Of a stretch of DNA of 64,000 nucleotides, positions 34,430 through 47,700 are shown one piece after another. Positions within the stretch are counted from its first letter, which is position 1. Every line of letters begins with the position of its first letter. Both the position numbers and the translations under genes were made by a program. The notes under the pieces were generated by a model. That model was not told the DNA's origin. It did no database searches and saw only the letters and a program-made list of their open reading frames with translations. Source of the DNA: Gorsachius magnificus (Eukaryota > Chordata > Aves > Pelecaniformes > Ardeidae); contig CM067109.1 of NCBI GenBank assembly GCA_034008185.1, forward strand, positions 38,906,885-38,970,884. Reading direction: 5' to 3'.

Positions 34430-37400
34430 CAGTACCTAGCCTCTTTTTATTCACTGAAGACACTACAGTTTCAACATTAATAGTAGGTAGAGAAAATCCT
34501 AGCACACAAGCCAAAATTCTTTTGTCCCATAAGCAAACAAAACAATTGCCAAAATTGTGTGATGCTACTGTACACTCTTTAAACTACCATATCAAAACAC
34601 CACAGTATTCAGATGGAAATGAAGGCAGACTTGACTCTTCAATGAGAACATCCTTACCAGCTTATTTCATTACTTATTTCTATTCTTTTAAAAGAAAAAA
34701 TCAGTTCACATAAAAATAATAATAACATGTATTTAAGTTTCATATGATTTCTTTTATGAAAATATCATAAGAAAAAGGCTAGGTGGGTAGGAAACGAGAA
34801 GGGGAATGAGGACTGGAAGTATACTTATCTGAAGTATATTTTAATGTAATGAGCATTTGTAAACAGTGACTTGAGATCAGTTCAGAGATACTGAATTATA
34901 CAAAGTATCACGCCCCAAATTATCCTAAATTATACTTGGAGTAGCACTGAGGACCACAGAGATAAACTGATAGTTTTTTGTGTAACTTAGGGCACAATTT
35001 AATCTATTTTTCTGTAGCAGGAGTATTCATTATAAACACAATTTTCCATAAATCGTGTTGGACTTGCAGGCTACATTTATCTGATAGATAGGTACAAAAT
35101 CCCACAGAAAATGGGCTATATTCTCTGAATTACTGCTGAGCTACAGCGGTACGGGAAAAGAAAATACACAACATTCTGCAAGAGCTTTTCACATGGTAAA
35201 TGACAGAAATGTATGAGGCATAAAAAAAGCATTCTGACCAAACAAACAGGGTCATATAGCTCCTAGACTTCAAGTAGCAACTGATGCAAGATTCAGGGTT
35301 ACAGATAGCACAGTTAGCTCCAAAGGGGGAGAGAAAAAGGAGGATGATGAATGCTGTCTTCTCACATGTTTATGCTATATTAAGTATTTGAAGGTATTTA
35401 ATCACAATGTTGTAATACCAATGTATTGAGGAACCCTTTGCCATCTCAAAGTCTTTGCAGCTCTAGGAAACTGTGTCAGATATCAGAAATGTATCCCAGA
35501 CATTGCAGTCAGAGTGTCACCAGTTTGCATCAAATTAGATGCCAAGATTGTTCTAGAGGAAACTTGTGCCTGAGTTAATTTGCTGCTAAAACTAAGTTTA
35601 ACTGAAAATCCTTTGATCAATGTTATTGAACTAACTCACCATCTGAAATGAACACTTTGTTTCTTTCAGTGGTCTGTGAGAAAATAAAATCATACAGCAT
35701 GAAATAGAAGTGCCAGAAGAAAACTGTACATTGTAAAGTGTTGCTTCCAGCAGCACAAGTAGTACGATATAAATACAAAAGTGCATTCATTCACATTGTT
35801 AACAGAGAGATTGGACTCTCAAAACGCTGTTGAGCTTCAGAGAGAGCTTACTGAGAATTGCTTGGCCTGTACAGCCACAACTGGCAAGTCTGTGTGTACC
35901 AGCATCCACAAGGAAGTTTTGGGAGGCCAACATGATGCTGTTTTTCAAATGAGTGACACATTCTGTTACATGAGTAGCTTGTGTCCTTCTGTCATGACTG
36001 ACATCTGCATCAGCTTCCCTCGGTGAAAAAGGGGAAAAAGGAAAAAATGCCTCTGGTACCTTAAAAAATGACGGCTCTTTACCATGTGGATTGACTTGAT
36101 CAACAGGAAGGCATCATGATGACAACGGTAAATTTGTGTGACGACAGCCAGGGGAATACCAGTTTTATTTTAATGTACATGGTGCCTGCTTCTGTGTGCA
36201 TATTCATTTTGGTGAGCTATTTGTTACTCGGATAGTCATTAAAGGAGATACACAGGCAAGGGATGGGAAAAAAAGAGATTAATCTTAACCAAGCAGTAAC
36301 AGGTAAATTGCAGTTTTGCTACAAGACAGGTAAAGATGGATTTTTTTTCCTTTTTTGATTTTAAATCTAGGATCTATGCTAGTTCATTACAAGTCCTCTA
36401 ACCTAGGATATAGGAGAAAGATTTACTGACAAACTATGTCAATAAGGGTTTTTGTGGGGCATGGACTTCATCTGTCCCAACCCTAGCCTGGAAAGTACAC
36501 GGCAATAAAAAGCAGAAGCACTGAGCTGTCAGGCGTAATCTAGGTTAAGTCCAGACATGGTGCAGAGATGCTACAGTTCTGGAGCCCTGTTGAGACTTGG
36601 GGATTATTAGTTCAGATATAATTCTTGAGTTAATGTGCATTTCCTTATTCTAGATCTGATCTGACATGGCATTGCTGGGATCTGTGTGGATTTGCTAGAT
36701 TGGGATTCTGCAAGATCAAGCACTGAATCTGCAGCAAGTGGTCCATCACTTGGCTTGCAAAATAGTCAAGGGCAAGAATACTAATGCATGTTTGCATAAA
36801 GAATGGAATAAAACAGCAAGCATAGGTAAGATAGTTTACATACAAAACTCACTTGTTTATATTTTTTTTCTCTGAGGAGTGTGAACCTTTTGGCCAATAC
36901 TCACATTTTTTATTTTAAAAAGTTGTTACTGTGCCTCTGCATTCCAACTGCCATTCACTCCATTTTCAGGGAAAACTTTTGTAAATGCCATGTCCTTGGG
37001 GACTGCAATGTATTACAGATAAAAACTGGGTGAAAATAATCCAGACACCAATGAAGACAGTCCAGGAGGACGGTCGTGGATTGCTTTCTCAAGGAGAAAC
37101 TGAAAAGCAGATCTGTCATTTCAAAGTTTTGTACTCCAGATTCTGGAAGGAATAGTCTCAGAAGGGTCATCCTACCTTTTAGGAAGAGAGATGCCCAGGA
37201 TCTGATTGTTTTGTTGGATTATTAGGAGATGATATTCATTAAGTCATGGCAGTTTTATTTACTAACACAATTACAAGCAGAACAAGGTATCTGGGAAAAA
37301 AAATGAACCAAGGAAGAGTATATACAGCTACATTATTCAATAGCCACATTTGTAATTTTCAGATTAATTTCTTTTTAATACAAAGACATTGATTTCTGAA

Positions 37401-39719
37401 CTCTGAATAGAATCCTCATTTTGTGGAGTATTTACAGGTCTTGTTGCAACCATGCAGCTGTTAAGAAATTACCAAGCTTACAAATTTTGTCAGAAATTAG
37501 CAAAGGAAGCCAAAGCTTTGTCTGCTTAGAAAGCTTAGGAAAAAAGTTTAATTTAGTCTATAAACTGTTTAAAAATGGCTACCTTCTACAAAAGCCTGTA
37601 AAAATTATTTACCATTTCAGTAGAGGTGGTTTCATAATTTTAACTAAGCAAATTTGGAATAGGCTTCTTTTAAATTCTATTTCAATACTCACAAACTGAT
37701 AAATAAAAATGAAGATATACAAGAACTGCCTCCTTCAAATGGAAGAACTATTTTCACAACAGCCATTACTGCAAAATAACACCAAACAAAAATGGTTTAT
37801 GGTTATAAACAATATCTGTTGATTCTTATTCTATGATACATTAACAATCTCTAGTTGACCTGTAACAACAAAACAATGCTTCAAATCATTCCTCAAATCG
37901 AGAAAATTACAAAATATTTTTTTAAAGTCCTGAAAAAATGGCTAAAATAATCTCCTTTTTGGCTCTCCCTTTTGCCTTGCTCCACATACATTATACCCAC
38001 CCTTTCTGCTCTTCTAGCAATGAGGGTTTTGCCATTGTCCCTGTAGCAGTTTGACCTCTGTTCATAGCGGTCAGCAGAACCCCTCTGACCTCTCTGACCC
38101 AAAGCTGTGCTCCAGTCAGTCAAGGGCACTGTTAGATTTGATTGTGGTTTTAGTCAAAGTAAACATAAGCTGTGTGACTTACTAGCCAAGACTAGTCTGA
38201 GAATGCCTTAAGTAAAGCTAGCCCAAGAAGAGCTGTGGAGTTTATAAAGGCTGATAGTAGCAGGTGTCTCTTCAGAGACCAGTGTGTACATCCAGCTTCC
38301 ACATAGGTTCTGGTTTCAAGGTGTGAGCCTGTTATTAAAATATTCTGAATCAGTTTGCCTAGCTCCTAGTAAATACTATATTAATGTGTAAAACAAGAGG
38401 TGATATTTAAAAGGTCTTTAAAATTAACAGGGGTGTATTTATATTTGTAGCAATCTTTAGTAACATATACAAATGGTTGTGTTCCAATGAAGAACAAAAA
38501 TGTTCATAGAAAACTCTGTAGTAGATAGTTCTGTATTTTTCTGTCATAGATTGTCTTCAGAAGGCTGTTTTACCATTATCAACAGAAAAAACCTGCAAAA
38601 GATAAAATTCTGTAATTTTTAAAATTCAAGCACTCACATGTTTGTGCAAATTCTGCCCTTCTTTAGTTTAAGCATGTCAGAAGTAGACTGGCTCTTCTGT
38701 GCAGAGGTTTCGCAAGCAAATCCCTGATGGTATATTTTCATAAGATGACTTGTGTTAAATTAACTGCTCTTCTCCACTGAAAGTTGCATGACCTCTTTCC
38801 TTCTCTCCTACCTGCCCACCTTACTTTACCCTTTCTCTCTGTAGCACTTATCTGATCACATGATAATTTGATTCAGCTGCCCAGAAGAGCAGAAAACTAA
38901 CTTGGCAAGCAAGAAAGAAAATGAAACATTCTCTGTTGGGCTGGTTATTTTAGCTCACTATGTGATCAGAAGAGTAACAGAGGCAGTCTCCTCCCATGTC
39001 CCCTGCAACTCACTTGAGACCCCACCAGCTTTCTTCTGGTGAAGACTAGCTGTGTCCTTATATTTATCATTGCATATATAATCAGTTCTTGTCCTTTACT
39101 TGTATCAGCATTGAATTAGTTTTCTGTTTTTTCCCAGCTGGTATTGTGACACATAATTCTTCTCTCACACACTTTGCTCTTTATTTATTTAACATACTCC
39201 TGTCTTAGCAAATCCTTGTCAGTGCTTTCCTTATGCTTGGTTTCCAACAGTTTTATATCTTGGTATTATTTAAAACATTAATATTTAGCTGAAGAGATGG
39301 TAAAATGTGTCTGAGCAATATTATGAATAAATGCATTGAAGGTTTACACAATTTCTGGCTATAACACAAGTTTAGATTAATATTAAATAAATCAAAGGCT
39401 GATTCATTTTCAAAAAAGACAACTGCCAAACTGACAGAAGAGCTTGTGTTAGAAATTTTGCAAAGCTTTTTGAAAAAGAAAAAAAGAGCAAAATACCATA
39501 CAACTGGCTGTTATGATACAAAGCAGGGTTTTTTTTTAAAAAAAAAAAAGCAATAATAGTGCAGTAGTGGATTACTAAGCTTTCCAAAGACTCCAGCTTT
39601 GGCTTCATCATTGAACTAACCAACGTTCATCTAATACTGTCCAGCAAATAATTTCTTTTACAAGTCTGAACATTTTTTTTTGGTTTTGATACACTAGTAG
39701 AGTCTCTTTGAAATCCAGG

Positions 39720-40150
39720 CTTAAGTTGTTTGTTCCAGACAGAGGTGAACAGGGATTGCCAACAACACAGTGAGTGATGCTGTGAATGGTGCAGGCCTGC
39801 AAGCAGCAATGAGAAAATGCCATCTGGGCCCCAGCACATCCTCAATTTTCTGTTTGCCAAGGCTTGGGTCAGCCTGGGCACCACAACATGCAGTCCACCA
39901 TCCCACCCCCATCCCCACGGGGCCCTGTCAGCCCTGGAGGCAGGGGTGGCACACAGCCGGGCCCTATCTAGATTGAGAGAAAAAAGCTTTCCTCGGCACT
40001 GAGAGTGAGGAGGCACATTTTCTGGGCCTTGTAATCTACAGCTGGTTTCCAGCCAGCTGTTCAGAGTTCCCTTGTGTTGCCTGGGTTGCAGGCACAGCCA
40101 AATTTGTCTTTCTTCACACCTTGCTTTGCATGGGCTGGAAGCAGCAAAAC
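39720..40150. other. GC-richer patch of unknown nature
   Basis: The base composition is visibly richer in G and C than the surroundings. It is open in several frames on both strands (129 codons on minus, 39627-40016), which is expected of GC-rich DNA. I do not recognise a gene or repeat. On the minus strand, G tracts pairing with 39902-39925 have four runs of three or more G with loops of 1, 2 and 6 bases, fitting a G-quadruplex. Confidence 0.4.
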
Positions 40151-41810
40151 TCTGCCACAGCGTTTTGGAGAGCTGACTTCAAGGGATAATACTGGCAGAA
40201 CTCCTAGCTGCTGGGATTTTTGGTATATAATCTTTCTCTGAATTCTGCCTCTTTCTTAATTTTTGTGGTGAGAGTGGAAGTAACTGATTAAAAAATAACG
40301 TGTAGGTAAAAACCAGGAAACCACACACCTACGTAAATTTCTATACCCTTATTCATAAGTAAGTGATACTTCAGAGTAACCAAAGGTGTGAAATCTACCA
40401 GGCTTGATTCACTTAAAATCCCACATGTGAAAGAAAATATCTCATATTAGTTTTAGGAAGATGTTTCTATTTATTTTAAGAAACACTTTATATCTTGAGA
40501 TTCATATCTCAAGGAATGGCTAAACTGGTGGGCTTTGAACCTGAAAAAACAATCCTTGGACCACAAGCTGAAGTTATTCTTGCAGAAATACTTCTAGTTT
40601 TACCACTTTGGGGAACACATCTATTTCTGCCTTAGGAACTTAAATATGCAGCACTTTTTAAAACAGAGTTGTACAGATGTGTTGTGCTTGTGGATGAAAA
40701 AGCAGAGGTAGAAAAAAATTCTTGGGATTAAAAATACTGAAGGCAGCTGTATTTCTAGTTCTCGTAGAAGAAATCTAAGTTCTCATCACATATGGCAAAT
40801 GGAGAGCTGCTTGACTGTGGAAAACTGGATTGTGTCAAACTAAAAGCAATTCTTTGGTTAGGTGTATTGACTGAAGAAGTTTCTTGGAGCTTTCTAAATA
40901 AGTAAATTTTCAGCTCATTAGCCAAACAAGCCCAACAATAATTCTAGAATGTATTTCTGATTGACTTAAATTTAACCAATATATTTGTTTGACTTCAAGC
41001 AAAACATTTACTGATAGTCAGAATTTTAAAAAAAGCTCAATTACAAAATTTATTGCAGTGTATGTTATAGGTTCTATAGATATACTCAAGAAGCTAAGTT
41101 GAAATTGAACTTGCAATTTAAGTTTGTACATATTTTAATTCCTGAATGTTATCTTAGTGGTAATATTTGTCATGTTTGGGTTTTGTGTGCAGTCTTCTTA
41201 TTACTGTGACTGTTCATCCTTGAACTAAATTTCAGTTCACGCCCAAACTAACTGGTTACCCATGTTGTCACTCTCTGCTTTCATGCTGAGAGATTAGTAT
41301 CTTAAATATTTTTTAAAATAGCTTTTCTCATACGTATAGCTCTTGTCTTCACTCCTTTCAATTTGGCAATAGCTTCTTGCACCAAACCATTCAGATTGTC
41401 ACATTAATACAGCAAGTTAAACAGTGCCAATGACTTATTGAAAGAGAACTGTATGGAATATTAATTTAGGGTTTAAGTTACATTGAGCTCCTTTGGTTTC
41501 ATGTTTCTACAAAAATCTCTCTAATTTTCTGCCTACAAACTACGTTCAGAGAATCCTTTTCCATGGACATCTTATTGACTACCAGCTATAAGAATTCAGA
41601 ATAAAATAATGTGATGTATAAAAAGCTGAAACAGCCTGGGACAGCGTGCTGGTATAACAAGATAATGGATAACATTTATTAAGTAGATTATATGTATCAA
41701 TTCCATATCAGGGGTCTGATTTTGGTGGCCCAGAAAGCTGTCTTCCCTTTTATATCCTAACACTTTTCTGAGCTTCTGCTTGTGGTTCTCCTTTCTGCTA
41801 ATTTCTTTAT

Positions 41811-41834
41811 GGGTGGGTGGGTGGGTGGGTGGGT
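41811..41834 (+). repeat. (GGGT)6 repeat
   Basis: Six perfect GGGT units with single-base loops form a textbook G-quadruplex motif on the plus strand. A T-rich run follows. It encodes only a Gly/Trp/Val low-complexity peptide in a chance frame. Confidence 0.95.
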
Positions 41835-42137
41835 AGTTTTTTTTGTTTTGTTATCCTTGATATTAACAAGTCTGTTCAGTTTAGAGCCATCTACAGATTT
41901 GACTGAAACTGTTTTCTGCATCCAGATTTATTTAACATCTCCATTAATGCTCTGCAAGGGGATTAAGCTGTTTCAATCAAATCTGTGACACTCAGTATTC
42001 CAGCTTTAGTCTTTATCCTTGTTTATCATTTTTTATGGCCACCACAAATGTTACAAGGAAGTAAATATTTTGTGCAGTCAGAACAATTGAATAGAAAGCA
42101 CAGCATGTTTCTGTCATGGCTGAATAAATTATATGAC

Positions 42138-42690
42138 TGAGATGGGTTGATGCTGGCTGGATGCCAGGTACCCACCAAAGCTGCTCTATCACTCCCCTCT
42201 TAAACAGGATAGGGGAGAGAAAATGCAATGAAAGGCTCATGGATTGAGATAAGGACAGGAGAGATCATTTTGGCAGTTACTGTCACAGGCAAAACACACT
42301 CAACTTGGGGAAATCAGTTTAATTTATTACCAATCAAGTCAGAGTAGCAGAGGATAAAAAAAAACCCAAACTGAATCTTAGAACACCTTTCCCCCAACCC
42401 TCACTTCTTCCTGGGCTTAACTTTACTCCCAATTTTCTCTCCCTCCTCCCCCCGAGCAGTGCAGGAGGATGGGGAATGGGGATTGGGGTCAGTCCATCAC
42501 ACGCTATCTCTGCCGCTCCTTCCTCCTCAGGGGGAGGACTCCTCACACTCTGCCCCTGCTCCAGCCTGGGGTCCCTCCCACGGCAGACAGTCCTCCATGA
42601 ACTGCTCCAGTGTGAGTCCTTCCCATGGGCTACAGTTCTTCATGGACTGCTCCAGCATGGGTCCCTTCCACAGGGTGCAGTCCCTCATAT
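42138..42690 (-). mobile_element. Truncated LTR, same family as the 29 kb solo LTR
   Basis: From 42138 (plus) the sequence follows the 29 kb LTR collinearly: TGGCTGGATGCCAGGT, then GAGATAAGGACAGG, then CTTCCTCCTCAGGGGGAGGA, then the 45-nt repeats. Similarity stops near 42690, so the minus-strand 5' part with the promoter is missing. The poly(A) signal AATAAA is intact on the minus strand at 42323-42328, unlike in the other copy. The outer end begins TG at 42138. Because the other end is lost, no target duplication can be tested. No retroviral coding sequence flanks it. Confidence 0.88.
42588..42690. repeat. 45-nt tandem repeats inside the truncated LTR
   Basis: Units beginning CAGTCCTCC, CAGTTCTTC and CAGTCCCTC start at 42588, 42633 and 42678, an exact period of 45. 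Each full unit contains CTGCTCCAG. Because 45 is a multiple of three, the array gives repetitive open frames that are not genes. Confidence 0.85.
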
Positions 42691-43827
42691 GCCAACAGTG
42701 TAACCCCTGAAAATTCTTATTTTTGGTTGTCTTGGGGTGAGTATCACTGTAAATCCTCATGGTATTTAGTCAAATATAACATTAATCTCAGCACTGTCAT
42801 ATATGTCTGTAGAGCTACAAGCACTGTGAACTACATTATTCATGACAGTCTACCGGGAGATGGTCTAACATGTTTTTTAATGAAGTTCTTTACAAAATCT
42901 ACTGCAAAATGATTGTGATGTCAGCCAACCTATCTAAACAGGTCCACCCAAAATCAACCAACCCCCTTGAACAACTTATCTAGACTACCATGCTGTGACA
43001 TAGCGATTAAAGAGGTATTACCTCCTAACTTCTATAACGTTATTACTAAGGTGAGTAAAATTTTCATAAGTTGAACCTGAGAAAAACATGTTCATTTTCA
43101 CATACTCATGTGCATGTAACTACATGGGACAGTTTTATCCAAGAAAATAAAAAGGGTAATGCCCATAGTCATTTCATCTTTGCTCATACTGAACTCTCTG
43201 ATGGCATGGGAAAGGAGATCGCTTTGTGCAAGGTAAGTGAACATGTCACAAGATCTTCATTCAAAGGTTTTCAATGATGACACTTACTTAAATAAAATAA
43301 TATTTCTGATGATGGGCCTTACACAGAAGATCTATTCTGGTGAATCTCAAGTATATTAATTGCTTGTGATGTATCTCGTATTCTTTAGATGGACTAAAAT
43401 ATTCTGAAAGAAGTGGATTAAAGTGTGTATGTCTGTAAATAAATTTGGTTGTAAGAATATTTCTTTGGCTTTGAACAACAGAAATCTGAAAGAAATCAGA
43501 CCACTGGAAATGTTTTCTGAGTTTGTTAAGAAGAGATGCAGTCTCTTCATATTCTGCCTGAACAACAGGTAGATGCGAATGGATCTTGGTGTAGTATATC
43601 ATTTGAAGTCATACACACCTAACAGTGCAACGAACTCATTTTCTTTCCCCCCATAACTACTACAGCAGCATCAGCAAGTTAAAGACAAATTAAAATCCTG
43701 GAGTGCAATTAAACTAAGCTGAAAAACTGACCTTCATATTTGTCCATACTGTTTGCTCTGCCAGTAATCATCTCCCAAGCATTTATCCTAACATAATTGG
43801 CAATGAAAACTAGTAATTTTGGAAAAG

Positions 43828-43851
43828 AAAAAAAAAAAAAAAAAAAAAAAA
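43828..43851 (+). repeat. Poly-A run of 24
   Basis: Twenty-four uninterrupted A bases. It could be the remains of a retroposed poly(A) tail, but no recognisable body precedes it and no flanking duplication was seen, so I leave it as a homopolymer. Confidence 0.9.
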
Positions 43852-44450
43852 GTGCTCTTATATTTCTACAGAACATAGACCAGGAACTGAGTCACTGAGT
43901 TACCTGGTGGTAATGATTCATGTTATGAAGGGAAAGATTAGTCTAGTCCACTTCTGTGGCCTATTTTCCTTCCTCTCTCACACACATACATAGGTCTTGG
44001 GTATGGCATATGAAGACTTCTCTACATATTCAGTTTGCACTCCTTGCAAAGACATATGCTCACTTTGTCTATTGCATTATGTTATCTGTGAACAGCTGAA
44101 CTGCATTAAGTTCACAATTTGATGTCCTTTTCATGACTTTGTATGGCAGAAGGGGATTTAATTTTAGGTCTATGTCCCCAAAAGAAAGAAGAAAAAAAGG
44201 GGGGGAAAGTATTTTAGGTATTAAGGCCCAGATTCTCAAATCTTCAGTTGTGCCTAATTTTCACTGAAATATTTCATTTAAAGTGCACTGTAAGACTTCA
44301 GAAATATGGATTTAAACAACACGTCTGCAAAAGCATTACACTGTAATCTTCCATTTTTTTATGCTGTAATGCATACTTACTGTGAAGATTACACACAAAC
44401 TCAACAGTGGCTAGGAAATGGGGGCTAAAAATTCTCAAATATTTAATCCT

Positions 44451-44480
44451 TTTTTTTCTTTCTTTTTTTTTTTTTTTTTA
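44451..44480. repeat. T-rich tract
   Basis: Two C interruptions within an otherwise T-only run. Confidence 0.85.
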
Positions 44481-44654
44481 AATGAACTATTTCACAGCCT
44501 GGTATACAGAAATATGTTTTCAAGTAGATTATCTTGACTACTCATGTGTGCCTAGGATCTTATAACACAATTAGAGCCATTGCATACTGTACAGATTGGA
44601 CATAGGTTTTGCTTTATCCAACCACTTCTAATTCCAGAATTACATTGTTGTTTG

Positions 44655-44723
44655 TCCTTTCTTTTTTCTTTCCTTTTCTTTTCTTTCCTTTTTTTTTTTT
44701 TTTTTTTTCTTTTATTTTTCTCT
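44655..44723. repeat. Polypyrimidine tract (CT-rich then poly-T)
   Basis: Almost 70 bases carry pyrimidines on the plus strand, with CTTTTCTTTCC units leading to about 20 consecutive T. It generates a Phe-rich open frame (44609-45007) that I do not regard as a gene. Confidence 0.85.
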
Positions 44724-47700
44724 TAAGGAGAGATGCTTACCATTTTGGTAAAATAATGTGTTGTCTTCTTCAAGATAAGGTACCTGAAGTCTGCATGGCA
44801 TATCTTTGTGGATGCCAAACTGAGGCTAGTTTAATCATAAAGGTAGTATCTAAGGCTCAGTTTGCCACTGCATATATGTTATTTGATTGTTTTTCACCAT
44901 ACTTGATACCTACACTATACCATCAACCTGCAGAGGCTGGAATTTTCTTGTCAAAAAAGTTGCATAACACAAGCAAGAGTGTTGAGAACATCCATTCATG
45001 GCACTAACAAAGCTTCGGTTGTATCAGCAGAAGTGAAAATGCAGCAAACTCAAACCTTGGCTTCTTTGTTATTCTGTAAAGCTTTCCAGTTCATTTGTTC
45101 TTGTGAAGTGGCTAGAATTATGTGAAAGCTTTAACTGAATCCCCTTTCCTGTTTATAGTGAGTTAGGAAACTCAGTTTTTAGCCCAGAGTAGTTAATTCT
45201 GGAAGTTTACTTGGAAGATTGTGCTTCGGAGAGAAGGAAAGGAAACTCTGATGAAACCTCAATAGTTATGGAGAAATTTCTAATGCACGTATACCATCCC
45301 TTATTGTGAACTTGCAAAACTGCTTTGTGTATGAGATTCTCTTTTCCAAAAATAACTCAAGATATTGGAAAATTTTATATGTTGGTCATCAATGTAAGAT
45401 ATAAACTGAGTTTCATAAAGAGCCAAACAGCCTGCATTCTGCCCTGTAGTCTTGTTGTCCCTTCATACAAACCAGAAACTCATATAAATAAATTGACAAA
45501 GACTTGACTCAAAATATAAAACAGCTGTATGTATTTTTAAACAATCTGTTTTAAAGAGATAGGAAGGAAAGGAACTGTTTATATTTTCAGGGTCAGTTAA
45601 AAAGTAGAACTTCCTAAGAGAAAATCTAGTGTATTAAAATCCATTTATTGTGATTTAACTTTTTGTATAAGGGAAGAGAATGTAATATTTTCAATATTAA
45701 CACATCAATTAAGAATCTTTGCTTAGTCTCCTGAAACGTGGCCCAGTCTTTTCTGGACATTCATCTTTCTGGTAAGGAAAAAAGGGCTTTTCCTCAGACT
45801 GCAGAACAGGCAGAAGAAATCCCCATTGTTTCAGCATGAGACTGTAAGGTACATTACAATAATAATGAGAAAAATCTTGTGAACTGATCAGTTCTCCACA
45901 GTGCTATTGATCTAGCAAAACAAAAATTAACACAGCACAGTTTACTCACCAGACCAGAGATAGCAAAATACAGAACACTGAGTTTCATTAGGTTCATAGC
46001 AGACATGAAAACTCCAATGCTAAGGTAAGAAAAAGTAAAAATACAGAAAGTGAAAATAGCTTCATAGCATGCAGTTTGTGTTGCTTAATGACAGTGTTCA
46101 TAGTAATGAGGGTAGATATGAAAACTTTAATGAGTACAATGGAAAGAACATATGAAGTCTCCTTCTAGTACTATGTGATTTCCCTGGGGTTGAGGTACCT
46201 TGCTGGGTAAGGGTGCAATTGTAAAGACGTCCAGTACATATAGGTATGGAAAGGCTTGAGCAGAGAAGGGAAGAAGGAAAGGGTCTCAGAATTAAGTCAC
46301 GGAGCTGTGCAGACATCTCAGCTTCTCAGTGAATAAAGAGCCCTGGTGATATCTGTGTTCTGATTAATCAGGCTGTGTTTATCCCCTTGGAGGAAGCAGG
46401 TCGAATGCTCCCATCATAAGAAGCTTAACAGAAAAACATATTAAGTGAACCGCATAGGGGAAATCAAGACTCCCAAAGCCAATCGGTTCAAATAAATTAG
46501 TGTTTGCAAACTGAAGTAAAGAGAAGTGGGCCACTACTGTTTGCATTTCAGTAAAACACCTATTCCATTCCACGATCCCAGAGGCTGAATAAAAGCTCTT
46601 TATTCAGAGAGGCCCTGAGGCTGACTCTAGTCTTTTACAGTTGTAGAGCTACATGGAAAAGGACGATGGTTCCTTCGAGGCACATTTCAAAGAAATTCAG
46701 GATTCATGCACACAAACCTTATTATTAAAGTGCAAGTACTGCTCTGAAGTCATTGCATAAGAATAGCACAGAGTAAGAGTGCTTCATATTTATTATTTTA
46801 AAGCATACTGTATATTGAGTATCAACAGTGTCTAACTAATCAAAATATCTTCCTATGACCATTTATCTAAGATACGTTTCCCGTCTTCCACTGTAAGATA
46901 TGTGCAAGTGGAACTAATTAAAAATTTTATTGATGAAATATATACGAAGAAAATACTCTAGCAAGCTCTTCCGATATTTTATTGACATTACTAAACAAAA
47001 AGACTGAAAGGTAACAACATCTTTCTACTTCTCCTCCCCAGAAAAAAAGCAAGTGTGAATATTTATCAAGAACAAATTAATGCATCATTTCAAGGTATTT
47101 TTTGATAGATCTCTTATTTTTTTTTGCATTTGCATTTTCTCCCTTTTGTGTACAGTGCTATGCTCCATAGGCTGATCAACAGTCCCTGGACTCTTAACAT
47201 CCCTAGAGAGTTCACGCAGAGCAAAATGAGTGCAAAGATTGGTTTAAGGTAGGGTATCAAATTCACCAAAATGCTTCAGAATCTGTGGATACCAAACTTG
47301 GGGTAGCTGGACTTCAGTTATCAAACTGTATAGGTCATTCAAGATGCCTGGTAAGGACCTGGCTGTGTACATGTGGTGGTGGTAGGTAAACAACTTTCAC
47401 AGCTGGGTGTTAAGTACTGATTATTCTCTCAAAACCTCATGCCTGCAGTTTTTTGAGAGGAGATTTCTAAAAAACAGAAGTGAAATAATCTGATTTTATT
47501 ATGCTTTGTGTACACATGAGACCACATTGAAGTGTTAAATCTGTTGACTTGGAAATTTGAGCTGACATAGATCTTCCTGTTCAGAACATTTGATTGTAGA
47601 GAGAAACTCAGATTTTTTTTTTTGGTCAAAGATGTACAAAACAAAAGTGTGAGACACAAATATTCATGTATCAATGTGTATTTGGGACTCAAGGAGAATG

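Larger units (their letters stand above)
30283..42137. other. Long unique non-coding stretch
   Basis: The first five bases are the right copy of the ACTAT target duplication. I see no gene, RNA or identifiable mobile element in the remaining 11.8 kb. Low-complexity features include a T run (31548-31561), a TTAA palindromic tract (34389-34429), a GC-richer patch (39720-40150) and a GGGT repeat (41811-41834). Open frames stay under about 130 codons. Those at 31212-31484 (minus), 35781-36026 (plus) and 37893-38129 (minus) show no known domain. Confidence 0.5.

Noticed and set aside
35781..36026. 81-codon plus frame preceded by an acceptor-like TTGTTAACAG
   Set aside because: No pyrimidine tract of note, no known domain, no neighbouring exon signals.
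43828..43851. Poly-A run as the tail of a processed pseudogene
   Set aside because: No gene-like body upstream and no flanking direct repeats could be seen.
44609..45007. 132-codon frame starting in a pyrimidine tract
   Set aside because: The first third is Phe-rich translation of the CT/T tract, and the rest has no domain.
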